Of a DNA stretch of 64,000 nucleotides, positions 22,849 to 35,299 are shown piece by piece (position 1 is the stretch's first letter; every line of letters begins with the position of its first letter). A model generated the notes under the pieces. That model worked only from the letters and a program-made list of their open reading frames with translations, ran no database searches and had not been told where the DNA came from. The position numbers and the translations under genes were made by a program. This DNA is from Phanerodontia chrysosporium (lineage: Eukaryota; Basidiomycota; Agaricomycetes; Polyporales; Phanerochaetaceae): the NCBI GenBank assembly GCA_001910725.1, contig MJGA01000009.1, positions 992,001 to 1,056,000 of the forward strand, read 5' to 3'.

Positions 22849-24697
22849 TTAGAATCGTGGCCATCGACAGAGCGAGGTTGACATACCGAGCGTTATACAC
22901 GTCTGTCTGCGTTTCGCCTTTCGTGCGACAATGATCCCGTCCTCCGCAAGATAGACATAATCGTCGATGCCCACGACGATGTCCGATACGATCTCGCGAC
23001 AAGGAACGCAGCCGTGCGTGCCCACGACCTCGTTGCATCGGGGCTTTTGATCGTTCTGTGTCGTCTTTATGACGACTGCCTCAGGATTAACGTACATGGA
23101 GTCGAGTGCGAGAGCAGGCGTGACATCGAAGTCGAGGACGGTAACCTGGTGCTGTCCGTCTGCGAGCTCTTTCGTGGTGAGGTACCAGGATCCCTGGAGG
23201 TCCTTTTCGGGAATGTGACTCGCCCCGAATATCCGCGTGTAAGCACCCCAACCTTCCCAGAGGAGTATGTTGTTCCCGTTCTCATTCAGCGGAGTCTTCG
23301 CTAGCCCTGGTAGCTTCGCAAAGATGAACGTAGGCGAAACAACCAGATCGGATAGTCCTTCATTATCGAGGTCATCCTCGCCTTCGAGAAAAAGCCTGAG
23401 AACGATAACCGCGTTGGAACGCCGCATGGAGAAAATGCCGTCACCGCTAGGCTTTGAGCATACTGGGGTGCAACGTATCGCTATATCCTCGTACGCCATC
23501 CCTTCAATTATCAGGGGAATGTCGAGTACCATCGCAGGATGGAATAGAAGGATGTCCTTGATATTGCACTTGTTTCGTGGCAAGTTGCAAAGTTCTGCTG
23601 CGAAGATAGTAGCGGTCGGTTGATTCGTCGGAATTACAACCGTGGAAGGTGAGAAGGATGATTCCCTTGCTGAGAAATGACACGTCGTTGGGCAAGAACT
23701 CATCCTTTTCGCTTGAGGATATATGCTCAATGGAGGCCCGGGTTTAGTGAAACATGAGAAGGAGACCTAAAGATGGGGCGTACCAATAGTAACTCCCCTT
23801 TCTTCCAGTCGTATATCCGGAAGTCTACGATATCGGCGACATCACCTCCGCCATTTATGCGTACCATAATCCGATCTTCACATACGTTGAGGTCGTAGGC
23901 CCGATTATCTTCGGGTCCCACGGTTGTACCAATTGAAGGGACGTGGATCGACACTGCTTCCGGATGAGGCTGCCCGGTCGCGCAGGAGTAAAATGATAGA
24001 TCGTAATGGTCGGCGGTGGCTTCTCTACGCAGAGCGGTTGTCTACGAGGTTGGCGGAACAGCAAGTACGATAGGGCGATGCGACGTACGATTTAAGCACC
24101 GCAAGTAGATCTTCCTCCAGGCTATAAGTCCATTCAGGACAACCCGGCTTGCCGTTCAGGATGTGCGACAGGGTCCATCGCTTCGCTTCAGTACCCCGCA
24201 GCTTCGAGTCAAGTACATAAAAGCTGAATTCACCGCCCGTCTCAGGATCTTCCTTGAAGGCACAGAGAGAGGTACCCTGGACAATCATGCTGCTGTCGTC
24301 CTCTTCGTTCAATTCAGGGCACGGGAATGTGATATCATATCTTTTCGACCATCGGAGGTCCTTCCAAGCTTTCCTCCACTGTTTGATGCTCGTAAGACGG
24401 CCGGACAGAGACGTATCAAGGTCATTAGTTCCAGAAAAGACATCAACGGTAAAGCACTCAGTGCTATACTGTAGCTGCGGCGAAGACCGGATGAGATCGC
24501 GCCAGGCACGGCAGACCTGCGACATGGAATATCTTAGCGACTGGACACGAAATTATCGCGAGGGTACGCACGAATTTCGCACCAAGAATTTGTACGGGGT
24601 GTAGGTTCGTGAGAATATGCTCCGTCAGCTCAGCTGGCAGCTTGCTGAATAAATCGCGGAGACAGAGAGACGCGTGATTATCTTGACCATCCTCCAT
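22849..24697 (-). CDS. F-box protein A with divergent C-terminal domain
   Basis: The N-terminus from the ATG at 24697 has an F-box-like segment, LFSKLPAELTEHILTNLHP, followed after an intron by VCRAWRDLIRSSPQLQY. Then come KRWTLSHI and EEDLLAVL, a segment YDLSFYSCATGQPHPEA, a DWKKGELLL strand and a C-terminal LAEDGIIVAR. The same order appears in the genes at 25192-27018 and 43785-45668, so the three are one family. F-box proteins recruit substrates to SCF ubiquitin ligases; the C-terminal part is presumably the substrate arm and may form a beta-propeller-like fold, but no clear WD repeats are seen. One frame break is needed around 23625-23650. Function unknown. Confidence 0.65.
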
Positions 24698-25191
24698 GCC
24701 CGACGCAGTCCGTGGTTCATGAAAGTGTGCATTGTCCTGAGCTATGATATTCACGCTAGAGTCAACAGCAAAGCAAGTGGAGGTCAGAGTCGAGAGCAAC
24801 GTGAACAATGTGCTGCCGAAACGCTTTTGATAGCGTCTGCTTCTACCTCGTGACCCATGCCCGCTACGGGAGGGACGCTCGGGACGAGCCGTTGAGGTAA
24901 AGATTACGGCAAGGCTTGCATTTCGCGATGTCTGCATGTAAAACAGCGCACTGAAGGGAAGACAATTTTCCAGACACTGACTATTCGTCCCGTCGGGCCA
25001 TTGAGTAGGACATGACTCCATCTCCATACAGCACGGCCAACCCCTAAGAGCTAGCAACGGGCGTGTGGATTCGTACGATGACGACGCATTATAGATCATG
25101 ATATGGCTGCGCTAGCACTATCCAAGCGATCTCAGTGAGAACATTAAATTGAGTAAATTTCTAGCCTAGGAATCGTGTTTTAGCACGATCA
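24698..25191. other. Spacer between tandem F-box genes
   Basis: About 490 bp between the start of F-box A and the stop of F-box B. It should carry the promoter of A. An open frame runs upstream of the chosen ATG but shows nothing recognisable. Confidence 0.4.
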
Positions 25192-27018
25192 TTATTGGCG
25201 GCTGTGAGTGGAAATGTACCTTGTGCTACCCGATGCCTCGACTTGTTCCTCATTATGCCGTGCGATGATGATGCCATCCTCGGCGAGGAAGACACGGTCC
25301 TCGAAGTCGACGATGATGTCGGACACAACCTCCCGATATCGAAGACGCGTGTACTTGATATCGTCACTCCAAAGGCCATCTTCGTCTTCGACATCCTCGA
25401 GAGCCTTGTGGCTGTCGGAGCCGTCAGCTGCATCGCAGGTGGGTGTGGAAATGGAGCCAAAATCGCGGAGTACAAGCTTATACTTCCCGTCCGCCACAGT
25501 CGTCGCAGTAAGGTACCGAGTGCCGTAGAGAGGGATTTCGGGCACTTCGAATGTTTGAAATATGCGTGTGTGCTGAGCCCAATCCTGCCAATTTGATGAA
25601 CCTGCCGTTCCATGGGGATCGTCGAAGATTTTCTAGGAGACCAGGAATAAAGACTGGCGAGATGACGAGATCATACGAAAATTCTGCTCCACTCTCATCC
25701 GCGATTTCAAGCATGAGAAGGATGAGAGAGTCAGACTTGCGCATCTTGAATAGCCCGCCTTCACATGTGCCCGAGCGCGCCGGCGTAGCGAACACAGTGG
25801 AGAGCTGGTATATGCAGTTTTGAGACAGCTTCGGAAAATCGAGCAAGAGGCAATGGTTCCAGGAAAGGAGCGCCTGGAAGCGCTGTGATGTACGGTCGCT
25901 GTCTTCAAAGAGGTTTGCAACAATGAGCTGGCTGGAACCCTGCGCAAATGCAGAGAAGATGATGATATCTCGACTGAGGAAAGCGAAGTGATCTGGCAAA
26001 AGGGTGTCTTTATCTGCTTCGGCGAACAAATGCTGTCATGTCTGTCAATATCGGAGACTCTTACACATCCCGTATTGCTCATTGCTGCTCACCCAAATGA
26101 GTTTCCCCTCTTTCCAGTCGAATACCCAGATATCGGTACGCCCGATGTTGTCGTCATACAGGAAAATGCCGATAAATTCGTCACATATGCTCATGTCGAG
26201 CTCCCAAGTCTCGTCGACGACGAGGGGTGCATGGACCTTGATGTCTATTGCAGACGACTCAGCTGCGGGATGTGGCTTCCCTGTCGTGCAGGAGCGAAAA
26301 CAGACGTCGACCTTCTTCTCGTTGTCATATCTGGTCGACAACAATCCGTCACTTTCGAGCAACAGTTTATTGAAGAGTCGACATACATTCTAAGTACTGC
26401 GAGCAAATCCTCTTCAGGGCTGAACGCCCAAGAACCGTAGGTCAAAGAGCCAAGAACGTCTGCGATTGTCCATTGTCGGGGTTTGGTGTCTCGTGTTTGT
26501 GAACCTATCTGATAGAACTGAAAGATGTTTCCGTTTATGCCGTCGAGATTCCCGAGCACGGAGCCTTCTACGTGGAGACTGCGCTCTGCCAGTGCCGGGC
26601 AGGGGAAGGTGGCGTCGTATGTTTCGGACCACTGGAGCGTTCCCCAGGCCCTTTTCCATTGCCTGACACGTCTAATCCTTTCCGAGAGGGTAATGCCCCG
26701 GACCTGGTGATGGCCGTTGGTGACACCAGCAAGGAAGCACTCGAGTTTATACTGCAACTGCAGCGAAGACTGGACGAGCCTGCGCCATGCGCGACACACC
26801 TGACGAGCATGACGATGAAATATCCGCACAAGTGCACAACGACCAAGACTCACCAATTGTACGCGTAAGACGTGAGGCGTGTGGAGATCGACAAGAATGC
26901 GTTCCACTAACTCGACCGGGAGCTTGGCAAACAAGTTGCGGGTGCAGTGGCCAAGCTTTACAGGGTTCTGCTTGCAGCTCGCATCCGCCTGACAGGATAC
27001 GTCCGTGTTTTGTGCCAT
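25192..27018 (-). CDS. F-box protein B, tandem paralogue of F-box A
   Basis: Starting at the ATG at 27018, the F-box segment LFAKLPVELVERILVDLH is followed after an intron by VCRAWRRLVQSSLQLQYKLECF, GKPHPAAESSAIDI, FDWKEGKLIWV and near the end VVSDIIVDFEDRVFLAEDGIIIAR. The matching segments of F-box A appear in the same order. The final exon ends at 25192. A one-base break is needed near 25599-25619 to join SPWN to the downstream WAQHTRIF segment. A and B lie head to tail on the same strand, as expected for tandem duplication. Role beyond probable SCF adaptor is unknown. Confidence 0.65.
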
Positions 27019-27222
27019 GAAGGAGGCAAGGATAGGTCCGGTAGAGATTGCGTATGTGGTTGGAAGGAGAGGGCCAGCGTTGAGGGTGAGGAGTGAAAGT
27101 CCCCCGTGCCAGGAGTGCCAGGGCGCCCGTCGTGCTTTCGCTTTGAACCACCACCGTCCCCGCGGGCATCGCCCACTACCTGCAGCACGGCAACGCGGAC
27201 CATCGGGATAGCGTACGAACAT

Positions 27223-28514
27223 ATGCCTTACAGCAAACCAAAAGACAAGAAGGTAAAAACAACAAGCCAATCTTTGCGTTCCACCCCAGGACTTGCCTCT
27301 CTCGCGGACCTGGAAGGTATGCTGGACACGGGACAGACGGCGAGGGGACCTGCTGAGTTCTGCTCGCTGTACTCCCGCAGATGTGCGCAAAGTGGCAAGT
27401 CTGCGCAAGACCTCTGCTCAGTACCTACTCCCGAAGGCGTACATAGAGAAGCTCTCTCGACATCCGGAGGTTGTGCAGGGCTATGTGCGCCGCGGAACCA
27501 GGACGTCTGTCTCTCCGCGCACTTTAATTGAGAACCTGGAGCGTCTCTGCATCCAGGTGAACGAAAGTGCGTTAATATGATCTTCGAGCTGGCTCTTGTG
27601 TGTTGAAGTGCAATCATTGGGACAGATGCAGAACCACTGACTCCATCAGAAGCTGAGACCGAATCATCCGTGCAAAGCGACCAGTGCGACTCTGTCGATG
27701 ATGGCACCAGCCAACCGCTTCTTTGCCAAAGCCTCTCGTCAGATGTTGGCTGCAGCGGTTTTGGATACGACGCATCCTCTTTGTCTCGCCGTCGCCTCGC
27801 CTCTAAGAAACCGACTCTGGATTGCCAGATACCTCTCCCTCGCGCTCCGAGTTTTGCACGCCCCGATAGCCCAGAGTCGACAGGGATGCACAACGGTCTG
27901 CCCAGCCCTTCTAACGCTGTCGAAACAGCCAGGCATTCGAAGTCCTTGGCCAGCCCACTCACGATTCCAGCATGCCGAGCCTTCAGCACAGCAGATGATA
28001 TGCCTATCACCCCCGTGGGGCAAATCGTCGGTGAGAAGCTCACGCCTCCGAATGCGCCCCGTCATACAATCGCTAGGATCCGGCCTACCTCGCTCCTGAC
28101 TTCAGTGCTGTCCAGCAGTATTCGAGACTGTGACGGAGAAGTCACCTCGCCCTACCCGTTTACCCCTCTAGCTGAGGAACCCGAAGATTCCTCGATGCAT
28201 GTGCAGTTATCGCCTGAGCTTCAGAACGCGAGCCAACCACTCAGACTCGCACACTTCCTCTTGCCCGCCCCTCTACTCGTATCGCTGTCTGCACTGAAAC
28301 TGCGATGCACACGTGCAAACAACTTCGACCTCTGTCGCTACACGACCCTGCCATGTCGACGCCGTCTCCTCTCTCTTTGGACCCTATGCAACCCTCGCAC
28401 GACCTAGCATCTCCGTTGACTCTCCTGATCCCTCATTCTTCGAGATTCCCTGCCTCTACTCCGTTGCGCTCTCCTGTAATGCGATTTGGCTCCCCTGGAT
28501 ATTTCAACGCGTAA
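27223..28514 (+). CDS. Unknown protein with short conserved-looking N-terminus and Ser/Pro-rich tail
   Basis: I do not recognise this gene. From ATG at 27223 (MPYSKPKDKK) three short exons join to DVRKVASLRKTSAQYLLPKAYIEK, a basic helical stretch (split here: DVRKVASLRKT and YLLPKAYIEKLSRH), then TLIENLERLCIQVNE. The rest, NAEPLTPSEAETESS onward, is Ser/Thr/Pro-rich and looks disordered. Introns near 27253, 27316 and 27570 have good borders. The 3' end is uncertain: one frame stops at 28407 and another, reached by a further intron, at 28514. It starts about 200 bp from the divergent F-box B gene, so the two may share a promoter region. Confidence 0.5.
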
Positions 28515-28930
28515 TCTCTGCCTGACATCCCAAATCCTGAAGAGCAGTCGCGTACTTATACCTGCATAATTGTCACCGGAATGCCTCCTCGGCCGATGTC
28601 TCTCCTTTGTTCGTCTCATATCGCTCTCTACTTTTCCAGATGGACCTTGTTGCATGACCTGTACCTATGAGAACTAAGTTAGTGTAGATAACAGAGAATC
28701 ACTTGTCATCGTAAATGTAGCAATCAATCCCGAGACGCGCTCCCGAACATCCGAGTCTCAGCCAGGCCTGTGTCAATCTCTTCTCCACACCACCACCACC
28801 ATCTCGTAGCACTGCCTTCCTCGTTGCAAGCGGCATAATCGTCTTGGGGGGTGCCCTCCGCAACGAATTCACGACTCCTCACGAATCACGACTGGTAGAC
28901 GAGCGGACGCGAAGAGCCACAACACGCAAC
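28515..28930. other. Upstream region of the bestrophin-like gene
   Basis: About 415 bp with a CCACCACCACCACC run near 28786-28800. No other feature recognised. Confidence 0.4.
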
Positions 28931-30779
28931 ATGGGCAACGTGACCTCGGCCAAAAAGACAAGTGTCACTATCAATGCGGGCAACAGGGTAAGCTTGCACT
29001 CATTACCCCAGCGGTGGTATTGCCTCGTAGCTAACAGCTGCTCCAGCCCAAGAAGATCATCACCCGGCAGCAGCTACGGAAGGTACGCGTTCGCGCGTCG
29101 TCTCCCCCGCACTCCTCGCGTACTGATGTTATCCGCAGTATTCGTGGCTTCCGGATGTCCTCAGGCTCAAGGGCAGCGTGCGTCGCGTCCTCCGGCTTTC
29201 TCGTGATGCGAGCCTGAGCGTGTCGCGCAGATTGTGCCCAAGATTTTCGGACCTGTGCTCACGGTGACGCTGTTCGCCACCGCCGCGGCGTATGCATGGC
29301 ATAAGGGGACAAACATCACACTCTCGAACTCGGTAATCCCGCTGTTCTCGGTCGTGGTGCGTGCGCCGGCTCTGTGAGGATATGATCGTATCTCATGAAG
29401 GCTCTGGCTAGGTGGGAATGATACTCGTCTTTAGGTGAGTCGTTCCTGTTTCTGTGTCGATATGGCTCAGGTACTGAGTCTGCCGTAGGAATGGGTGCGT
29501 TCATCCGTAAGCAAACGTAATTGCAGAAGCTGAATGTTGCCTAGGACGTCGTACGACCGATACTACGAAGGCAGGAAGGACTTCCAGGCAATGATCTCTC
29601 ACGTCAGTCCATTCATAACATAGTTTGTCGCCCTCCTGTAACAAGCCTTCAGCTCCGGAACCTCTCAAGACTCATCTGGGTGAACGTCGCGGTACCGCCC
29701 TCGGACGACAAAGGCAAGCTCCCCGGCGCAACGATGACGGCAAAACAGCTGCGGCGCAAGAAAGTCACCGCACTGAAGCTTTGCGCGTGCTACGCGTTTG
29801 CAGTGAAGCACTATCTGCGCGGCGAAGACGGGCTCGAGTGGGAGGATTACGCCGGGATCCTGCCGCAGAGCGTTGCGCGACTCGCAATGCCGGCGGGACC
29901 CGCCGCAGCTCTGCGTGGACGTCGTACGCGGCGACGGAGCGCACGTCGCGCGAGGACAGCGCTGCGGCGAGTGGCGACGAGGACTCGCCTGCACGCTCGG
30001 AGACGCGCCGTGAAGGCGTCGACGCGACGAAACGCATCCGCGTCAAGCGCAGCAAGGACCGGTTGAAGCAGCCCGGCGTTCGCGCAAGCACGACGCCCCT
30101 GTTGAGCGGGCTGCACCAGACGATTGATTTCAACTCGGACCCTGACAGCCTGACGACGCCACTACCTCTTGTGTGAGTGCTGTTTTACGTAGGGGCGAAT
30201 AATTGCTCATGAACGAGTTAGCATTGCACACGAGCTCGCGCGGATGATCTTTCTGTTCAAACGTGACGGGTACCTGGAGACAATCGGCCCCGCAGGAACG
30301 AACGCCATGAACCAACTGTACGCCGTTCCTGCAGTCTGCTGTTCGAAGTACGTCTAACCAGCATGTGCAGTGTCCAGAGCATGGTGGACTCGTTGAGTAA
30401 CATGGAACGTGTGGCGAACACGCCAATCCCGCGATCGTACAGCATCCACCTGAAGCAGACAGTGACGCTGTACTTGTTCTCGCTACCATTCACGCTGATC
30501 AAGGAGCTCGGCTGGGGCATGATCCCGCTCGTTACCGTCATCGCATTCACACTGATGGGTATCGAGGGCATCGCGGATGAAATCGAGATGCCGTTTGGTG
30601 AGTGCTCAGCAGCATTTGATGTGACCGTGCTGAACATCGTTGTAGGACTGGACAAATTCGACCTGCCGCTAGAGCGGTACTGCGAGGACTTGAAGGAAGA
30701 GATCGAATACGTTGTGGAGAGGCTTCCAGAGGGCGGCGAGGGCATGTATGGTTACGACGACGGCCAGGGCGATGACTGA
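28931..30779 (+). CDS. Bestrophin/UPF0187-family anion channel-like membrane protein
   Basis: From ATG at 28931 (MGNVTSAKK) several small exons join. Features are a first membrane helix FGPVLTVTLFATAAAYAW, a second around VIPLFSVVVGMILVFR, the family signature SYDRYYEGRKDF right after it, then RNLSRLIWVNVAV. Later come ANTPIPRSYSIHLKQ, two more membrane helices (VTLYLFSLPFTLI and MIPLVTVIAFTLMGIEGIA) and the end LPLERYCEDLKEEIEYV. This is the bacterial YneE/fungal UPF0187 branch of bestrophins, thought to conduct anions. A charged, low-complexity insert separates the two halves at about 29900-30060; the frame changes by one base near 29885-29920, so an indel or unseen splice is likely there. 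The stop is at 30777-30779. Confidence 0.8.
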
Positions 30780-30903
30780 ACACGGAGGATATTTGGACAC
30801 GCACCATTCACAAACGGAAGTTTTGGATATTTTTGTATACCCCCATGTCTCACATATCAGGAACAGTCCATGTCAATTACTATAGTGCGTGCCAAATGTC
30901 TGT

Positions 30904-31904
30904 CTAGCTGAACTCCGGTGTGCAGAACGCTCCTGGACCGTACGGCTGCAGAGACGTAGCTTAGCTACATCGCTCCTAGAAATACAGACGCGACATACCT
31001 CCGACGTGAGCGCGGTAAGACCGGCCGAGTTTTCGCTCGTGTGCCGGCCGCTCTGAGGGCCGGGTTTTGGCTTCTCGCCCTTCTTGAATGCATCTAAGAC
31101 CTTCTTTGTCGTCTCCGGTGTCAGGTCCTCCTGCATGAATGCATATGATGAACGAAGAGAACACTTGCGAGATGCAGCGGAGACGTACGTAGAAATCATC
31201 GCCGACGACCATCATGGGTGCGTTGCTGCACGCACCCTGGCACTCGACCTCGATGACCGTGAACTTTCCGTCCTTGGTGGTTTCGCCAGGCTTGATGCCG
31301 CCGAGGTCCTTGCAGACGGTGTCGAGGATGTCGTACGCACCCCGCAGCATGCACGGGGTTGTCGTGCACACCTGGACAAAGTGCTCGCCGATGGGCTCGC
31401 TGCACGCGAGTCAGCCTCGGCTCAAGGTCATGCGGGCAGGCGGGCGCACCGGTTGAACATGGTGTAGAAGGTCGCGACCTCGTACACCCGCATGGGCGGC
31501 ATCTCGAGGAGCTTCGCAACGTAGTTCATGACGCTAATGCTCGTCCATCCCTTGTTCTGTCGCTGGCCGAGGTCGAGCAGCGGGATGACGGCGGCCTTCT
31601 TGTACTGTGGGGGGTACCGCGCGATGATCTCCTCTGCGCGCTGGAGGTTCTCGGGTGTGAACTCGAACGGGATCTGGCAACATTGTGAGACATCTTCTGC
31701 TCCTCGCAAGCATGCGCATCGGGTACCTTGGGTTGTTGTATGTGGTGTCGCGGTGCTGTGGCGGGTGCATGAGCAAGGTGGTTGTGAGCGGGTGCGGGCG
31801 GTACGTACGACGAACAGCGCGTCAGACCTGCGGGCGGGGGTGGTGCATATCCTCCGCGCACCGCGGGCGGCCTTGAGAGTCCTAGAGAGCCGTGTGGCGA
31901 GCAT
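30904..31904 (-). CDS. NDUFV2: NADH:ubiquinone oxidoreductase 24 kDa subunit (complex I, NDUFV2), mitochondrial
   Basis: ATG at 31904 starts a basic mitochondrial presequence ([18 protein letters not shown]). The mature part has [33 protein letters not shown] and the four [2Fe-2S] ligands in CTTTPC and CQGAC, in the family spacing. After [14 protein letters not shown] the last intron joins LTSE to [12 protein letters not shown] with a stop at 30904-30906. The subunit carries cluster N1a beside the FMN-binding 51 kDa subunit in the matrix arm of complex I. All exons keep frame. Its end faces the bestrophin gene with a 124 bp gap. This housekeeping gene splits CYP-5 from the main P450 block. 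Confidence 0.93.
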
Positions 31905-33074
31905 GGCGAAGAGGCGAGCGGCGGTGGAGGGGAGAGCGAGTGTGAAGACACGGATCGCCCGGAAAGCGTTGCTTTGCCTCGTCACGTGACGATTCCCCGC
32001 CCTCGAATTGGTTGGTTCTCATTGGCTGCGCGCTGTCGCCGTCTTCACCTCGACCTCCACCTTGCGGGAATCTGAGGTATGTGGGCTCAGACCATGATGT
32101 ATAGATTATGGTTGTACCGACACGTCTCATCTTCCCCCGCAGCTGAGGATTGGGACTCCAAAAAACTTGTCTACCTAGGATTTACTCTCAACATCATGCC
32201 AAACTCCCGAATATAATGTAAATATTGCATACTCTTCCTTCGGAGGCTGTTGTGCGACACCAGTGACAGGCAAATGACCGCTGTCTGACAAGCTCATGTG
32301 CACACACGTTGCTGAGGCCCGATAGCTCAACGTTAGTACGCTTCTCTCACACTGTCTCCGCTGATAATGACAACATTTCTGCTAGGCCTTCTCGAGCTGA
32401 CATGCTTCACATGTGAGTTCACGACTGAATTTGAGCGGAATTGTGAACTTTACGCTCGCCACTCGGCCCTACACATCCGCAGAACTTGGCAGGTATTACT
32501 CATGCACCATTACATACCACCTGCGAGATGATCATGGACGGCCGCGCCCACATAGCACGTATATAGATGACTGCGCGACCGGTACGTCGATCACTGTCTC
32601 GCTGGATTGCCTATGACTACTCGACTTCTTTTGACTCCCTCTCTGCATCCGGAACCAGGCTTGGTTCGATGAAGCCAGGCCTGCCGGCAGAAGCATCCGT
32701 GAACAAGGAGTGGAACATACTGGAAGAATTGAAGGCTATTCATGTAACGTCAGCAGGCACCATCTTGGACATTGTTATGTGGCGTTTGTAGACTGTCAGG
32801 CGACTTATGGACCGCTCAAGTATGTCACATTTGTCCTTTCCGTGCATATAGTCTCACCTGTACTTCGGTAACAGCGGTACAGTGCGCGAGCTATCCCTTT
32901 GCTGCCAATGACAGCTCTATCCGCACCCGATATGATGCCTTTTGAGTTCGACTGCCTGTGTGGTGGAGATGACGGATGCCGTGAACCCTGTCGGCATTAC
33001 GGTGTGCAGGCCGAACGGATACAGATATTTAACCAACAGAGCAACCTCACCGAAACCCAACTACTATCTTAGCC
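31905..33074. other. Divergent spacer between complex I subunit and CYP-5
   Basis: About 1.17 kb without a supportable gene. It must contain both promoters. GATATTTAAC at about 33024 is a weak TATA-like element 50 bp before the CYP-5 ATG. Confidence 0.4.
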
Positions 33075-35299
33075 ATGGACATCCCCGTACCATACACATT
33101 CATTGTCGTCGGTGCACTCGTCCTGTTCTTCAGGCTGCGGAAGAAACCGCGTTTCCCCCCAGGTCCTAAAGGTCTCCCGATTGTGGGCAATGTGCTTGAT
33201 CTCCCAAAGGCGCGTGAATAGCTTACATACGCCAAATGGAGTCGAGAATGCGGTATGTTCTTTGTTCATTCCATTCCTGATGTTGGACTTGAACACGACA
33301 TTCGTCGTGAATAGGTTCGGACATTATCCACCTTCGTTTCTTTGGTACCCACGTCTTCGTCCTTAATTCAGTCAAGGTTGTCAACGAGCTCATGGTAAAG
33401 CGATCTGCGATCTATTCGGATAGGTACGAGTCCTTCTCATACGCTTCTTGTGACCGTGTTGAGTATATCAGGGGAGAATGGCCTATGGTCAAGCTGTAGG
33501 TGATCGCGACTCGTTATAAGATGATTTCGCTGACGGCCTGGGAGCACAGAACGGGCTGGCAACGGAACTTCACATTTGTTGACCTTGGTGACCACTGGAA
33601 GGCCCGTGCGCGTATGTTCCAGCAAAACCTTGGCACCAGTACCATCTCGAAGCACCGCCCAAAGCTGATAGAAGGGAACCGCAAGCTTCTTTTGAATCTG
33701 CTTCTCAGCCCAGACGATTTCATGAAGCACATCCGATAGTGTGTAATATTCTTCAATGAGTCCTGTGCTCGAAACTCATCCAGCGCAGTCTCAGTGGATC
33801 TTCCATTCTTGGGATTATTTACGGGATCGAAGTGCAACAGGACCACGATCCGTTCGTCGAGACGGCCGAGAAGGCGTTACAATGCTTGGCGGCTGTCATT
33901 AACGCAGGTTCATACGCTGGTCAGCAAGTCCGTTTTCCTCTACTGCGCCTTGCTGAGTTTCATCGACATAGTTAACTATGTTCCAATACGTATGGATTCA
34001 AGACACATCTTTTGCTCATAGGTCTGACTGCTCACAGTACGGTTCCTACCGACATGGGCACCTGGAGCACAATTCAAGCGCGACGCGGCCGAGTGGTACA
34101 AATATGTCACGGCGCTGATCGATGGCCCGTATACATACGTCAAAGAAAGCCTGGTAATTATTCTCATTTTGAATTCTCAGCATTAGCCCATCACTCCGCG
34201 CAGGCGAACGGAGAGAACAATACCTCTATCGTAGGAACACTCCTTCAGGAGCTCAGCGATGACGAGAAACGCTCTGAACAGGAAGACATCATACGTGAAG
34301 CATTTGGAACGGCGTATACGGGTCAGTGCTCGCACCCCGCAGAAGCTGGGTTATTGACACATCTGGGCGCTATAGGTGGGGTAGACACGGTCAGAGAACA
34401 CAGTCGTATTGCGCACTCCATGCCTAAATGCCAGTTTAGACATACTCATCCGTGAACTCGTTCATCCTCGCCATGCTCAAGTATCCAGATGTGCAACGCA
34501 AGGCTCAGGAAGAGCTCGATAGAGTGATTGGCCGAGACCGCCTGCCAAGCTTCGATGATCGTAATGCCCTTCCGTACATCACAGCCATCGTGAAGGAGAC
34601 ACTGCGGTACGTCTACGTGCATCTACTGCTTAGTCTGAAAAGTGACCGCTCTACTTAGCTGGGGTCTGGTTGCTCCACTTGGTATGTACAAATACTGCAG
34701 CCTAGCTGGGCCCACGTTACTGACGGCGGGTTTGGTCGACCAGCGGCACCGCATCAGCTGAGGGTCGACGATGAATACGAGGGATACTTCTTACCCGCTG
34801 GTTCTGTGATCATTGGCAACGCTTGGTGCGCTCATCATGCGCGCCACCTTGACCTGTCTTAACACGATGTGCAGGGCCATTCTCAACGACGAGAAGCGAT
34901 ACCCGCACCCGGAGTCCTTCATCCCGGAACGTTACCTTACGACGGACGGCACGCTGGATGGTAGTGCCCCGGATCCCATGGAGGCCTGCTTCGGGTTCGG
35001 CCGCCGGATGTGCCTTGGTCGGTACTTTGCTTTCGATTCGTTGTGGATCGCTGTGGCAAGCCTCGCAGCGGCCTTCCACATGGAGAAAGCAGTCGATGAG
35101 TCGGGGTTAGTCATAGAACCTAGCGGAGAGTACACGTCTGGGACTGCTTGGTGCGCTACTTCTGCCATCGTCTGGGGTTGATCGCTCACCTGGGCTATCG
35201 GCGTAGCTACCCGCTACCGTTCAAGGCGGTCTTTAGACCTCGACACGAGGGTGTTGTTGCGTTGATCAAGGCGGATGTATCAGAAAGCGACTCTCTATA
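33075..35299 (+). pseudogene. Cytochrome P450 (CYP-5) with in-frame TAG at codon 49
   Basis: The ATG at 33075 opens an anchor (YTFIVVGALVLFFRLR) and hinge FPPGPKGLPIVGN. Codon 49 (33219-33221) is TAG, where all four other P450s and the 5' fragment have Trp. After it the frame continues unbroken through every exon: TYAKWSREC, GDHWKARARMFQQN, I-helix GGVDTT, K-helix ETLR, heme loop FGFGRRMCLGRYF and tail YPLPFKAVFRPR, stop 35297-35299. The heme loop has Leu where Pro is usual. Apart from one nonsense base the gene looks well preserved. It could be a very young pseudogene, a sequencing substitution, or a stop removed at RNA level. Closest relative in the window is CYP-4. Confidence 0.8.

Noticed and set aside
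27228..28043. Minus-strand open frame of 271 residues
   Set aside because: It lies opposite the spliced plus-strand gene at 27223-28514, whose intron borders are good; the minus frame has no intron signals or known motif.
28786..28800. CCACCACCACC run as a microsatellite
   Set aside because: Only about five units; too short to report as a repeat.
32314..32345. A tRNA-like stretch (GCCCGATAGCTCAACGTTAG)
   Set aside because: It resembles a D-arm, but there is no matching acceptor stem and no GGTTCGAATC-type T-arm downstream.
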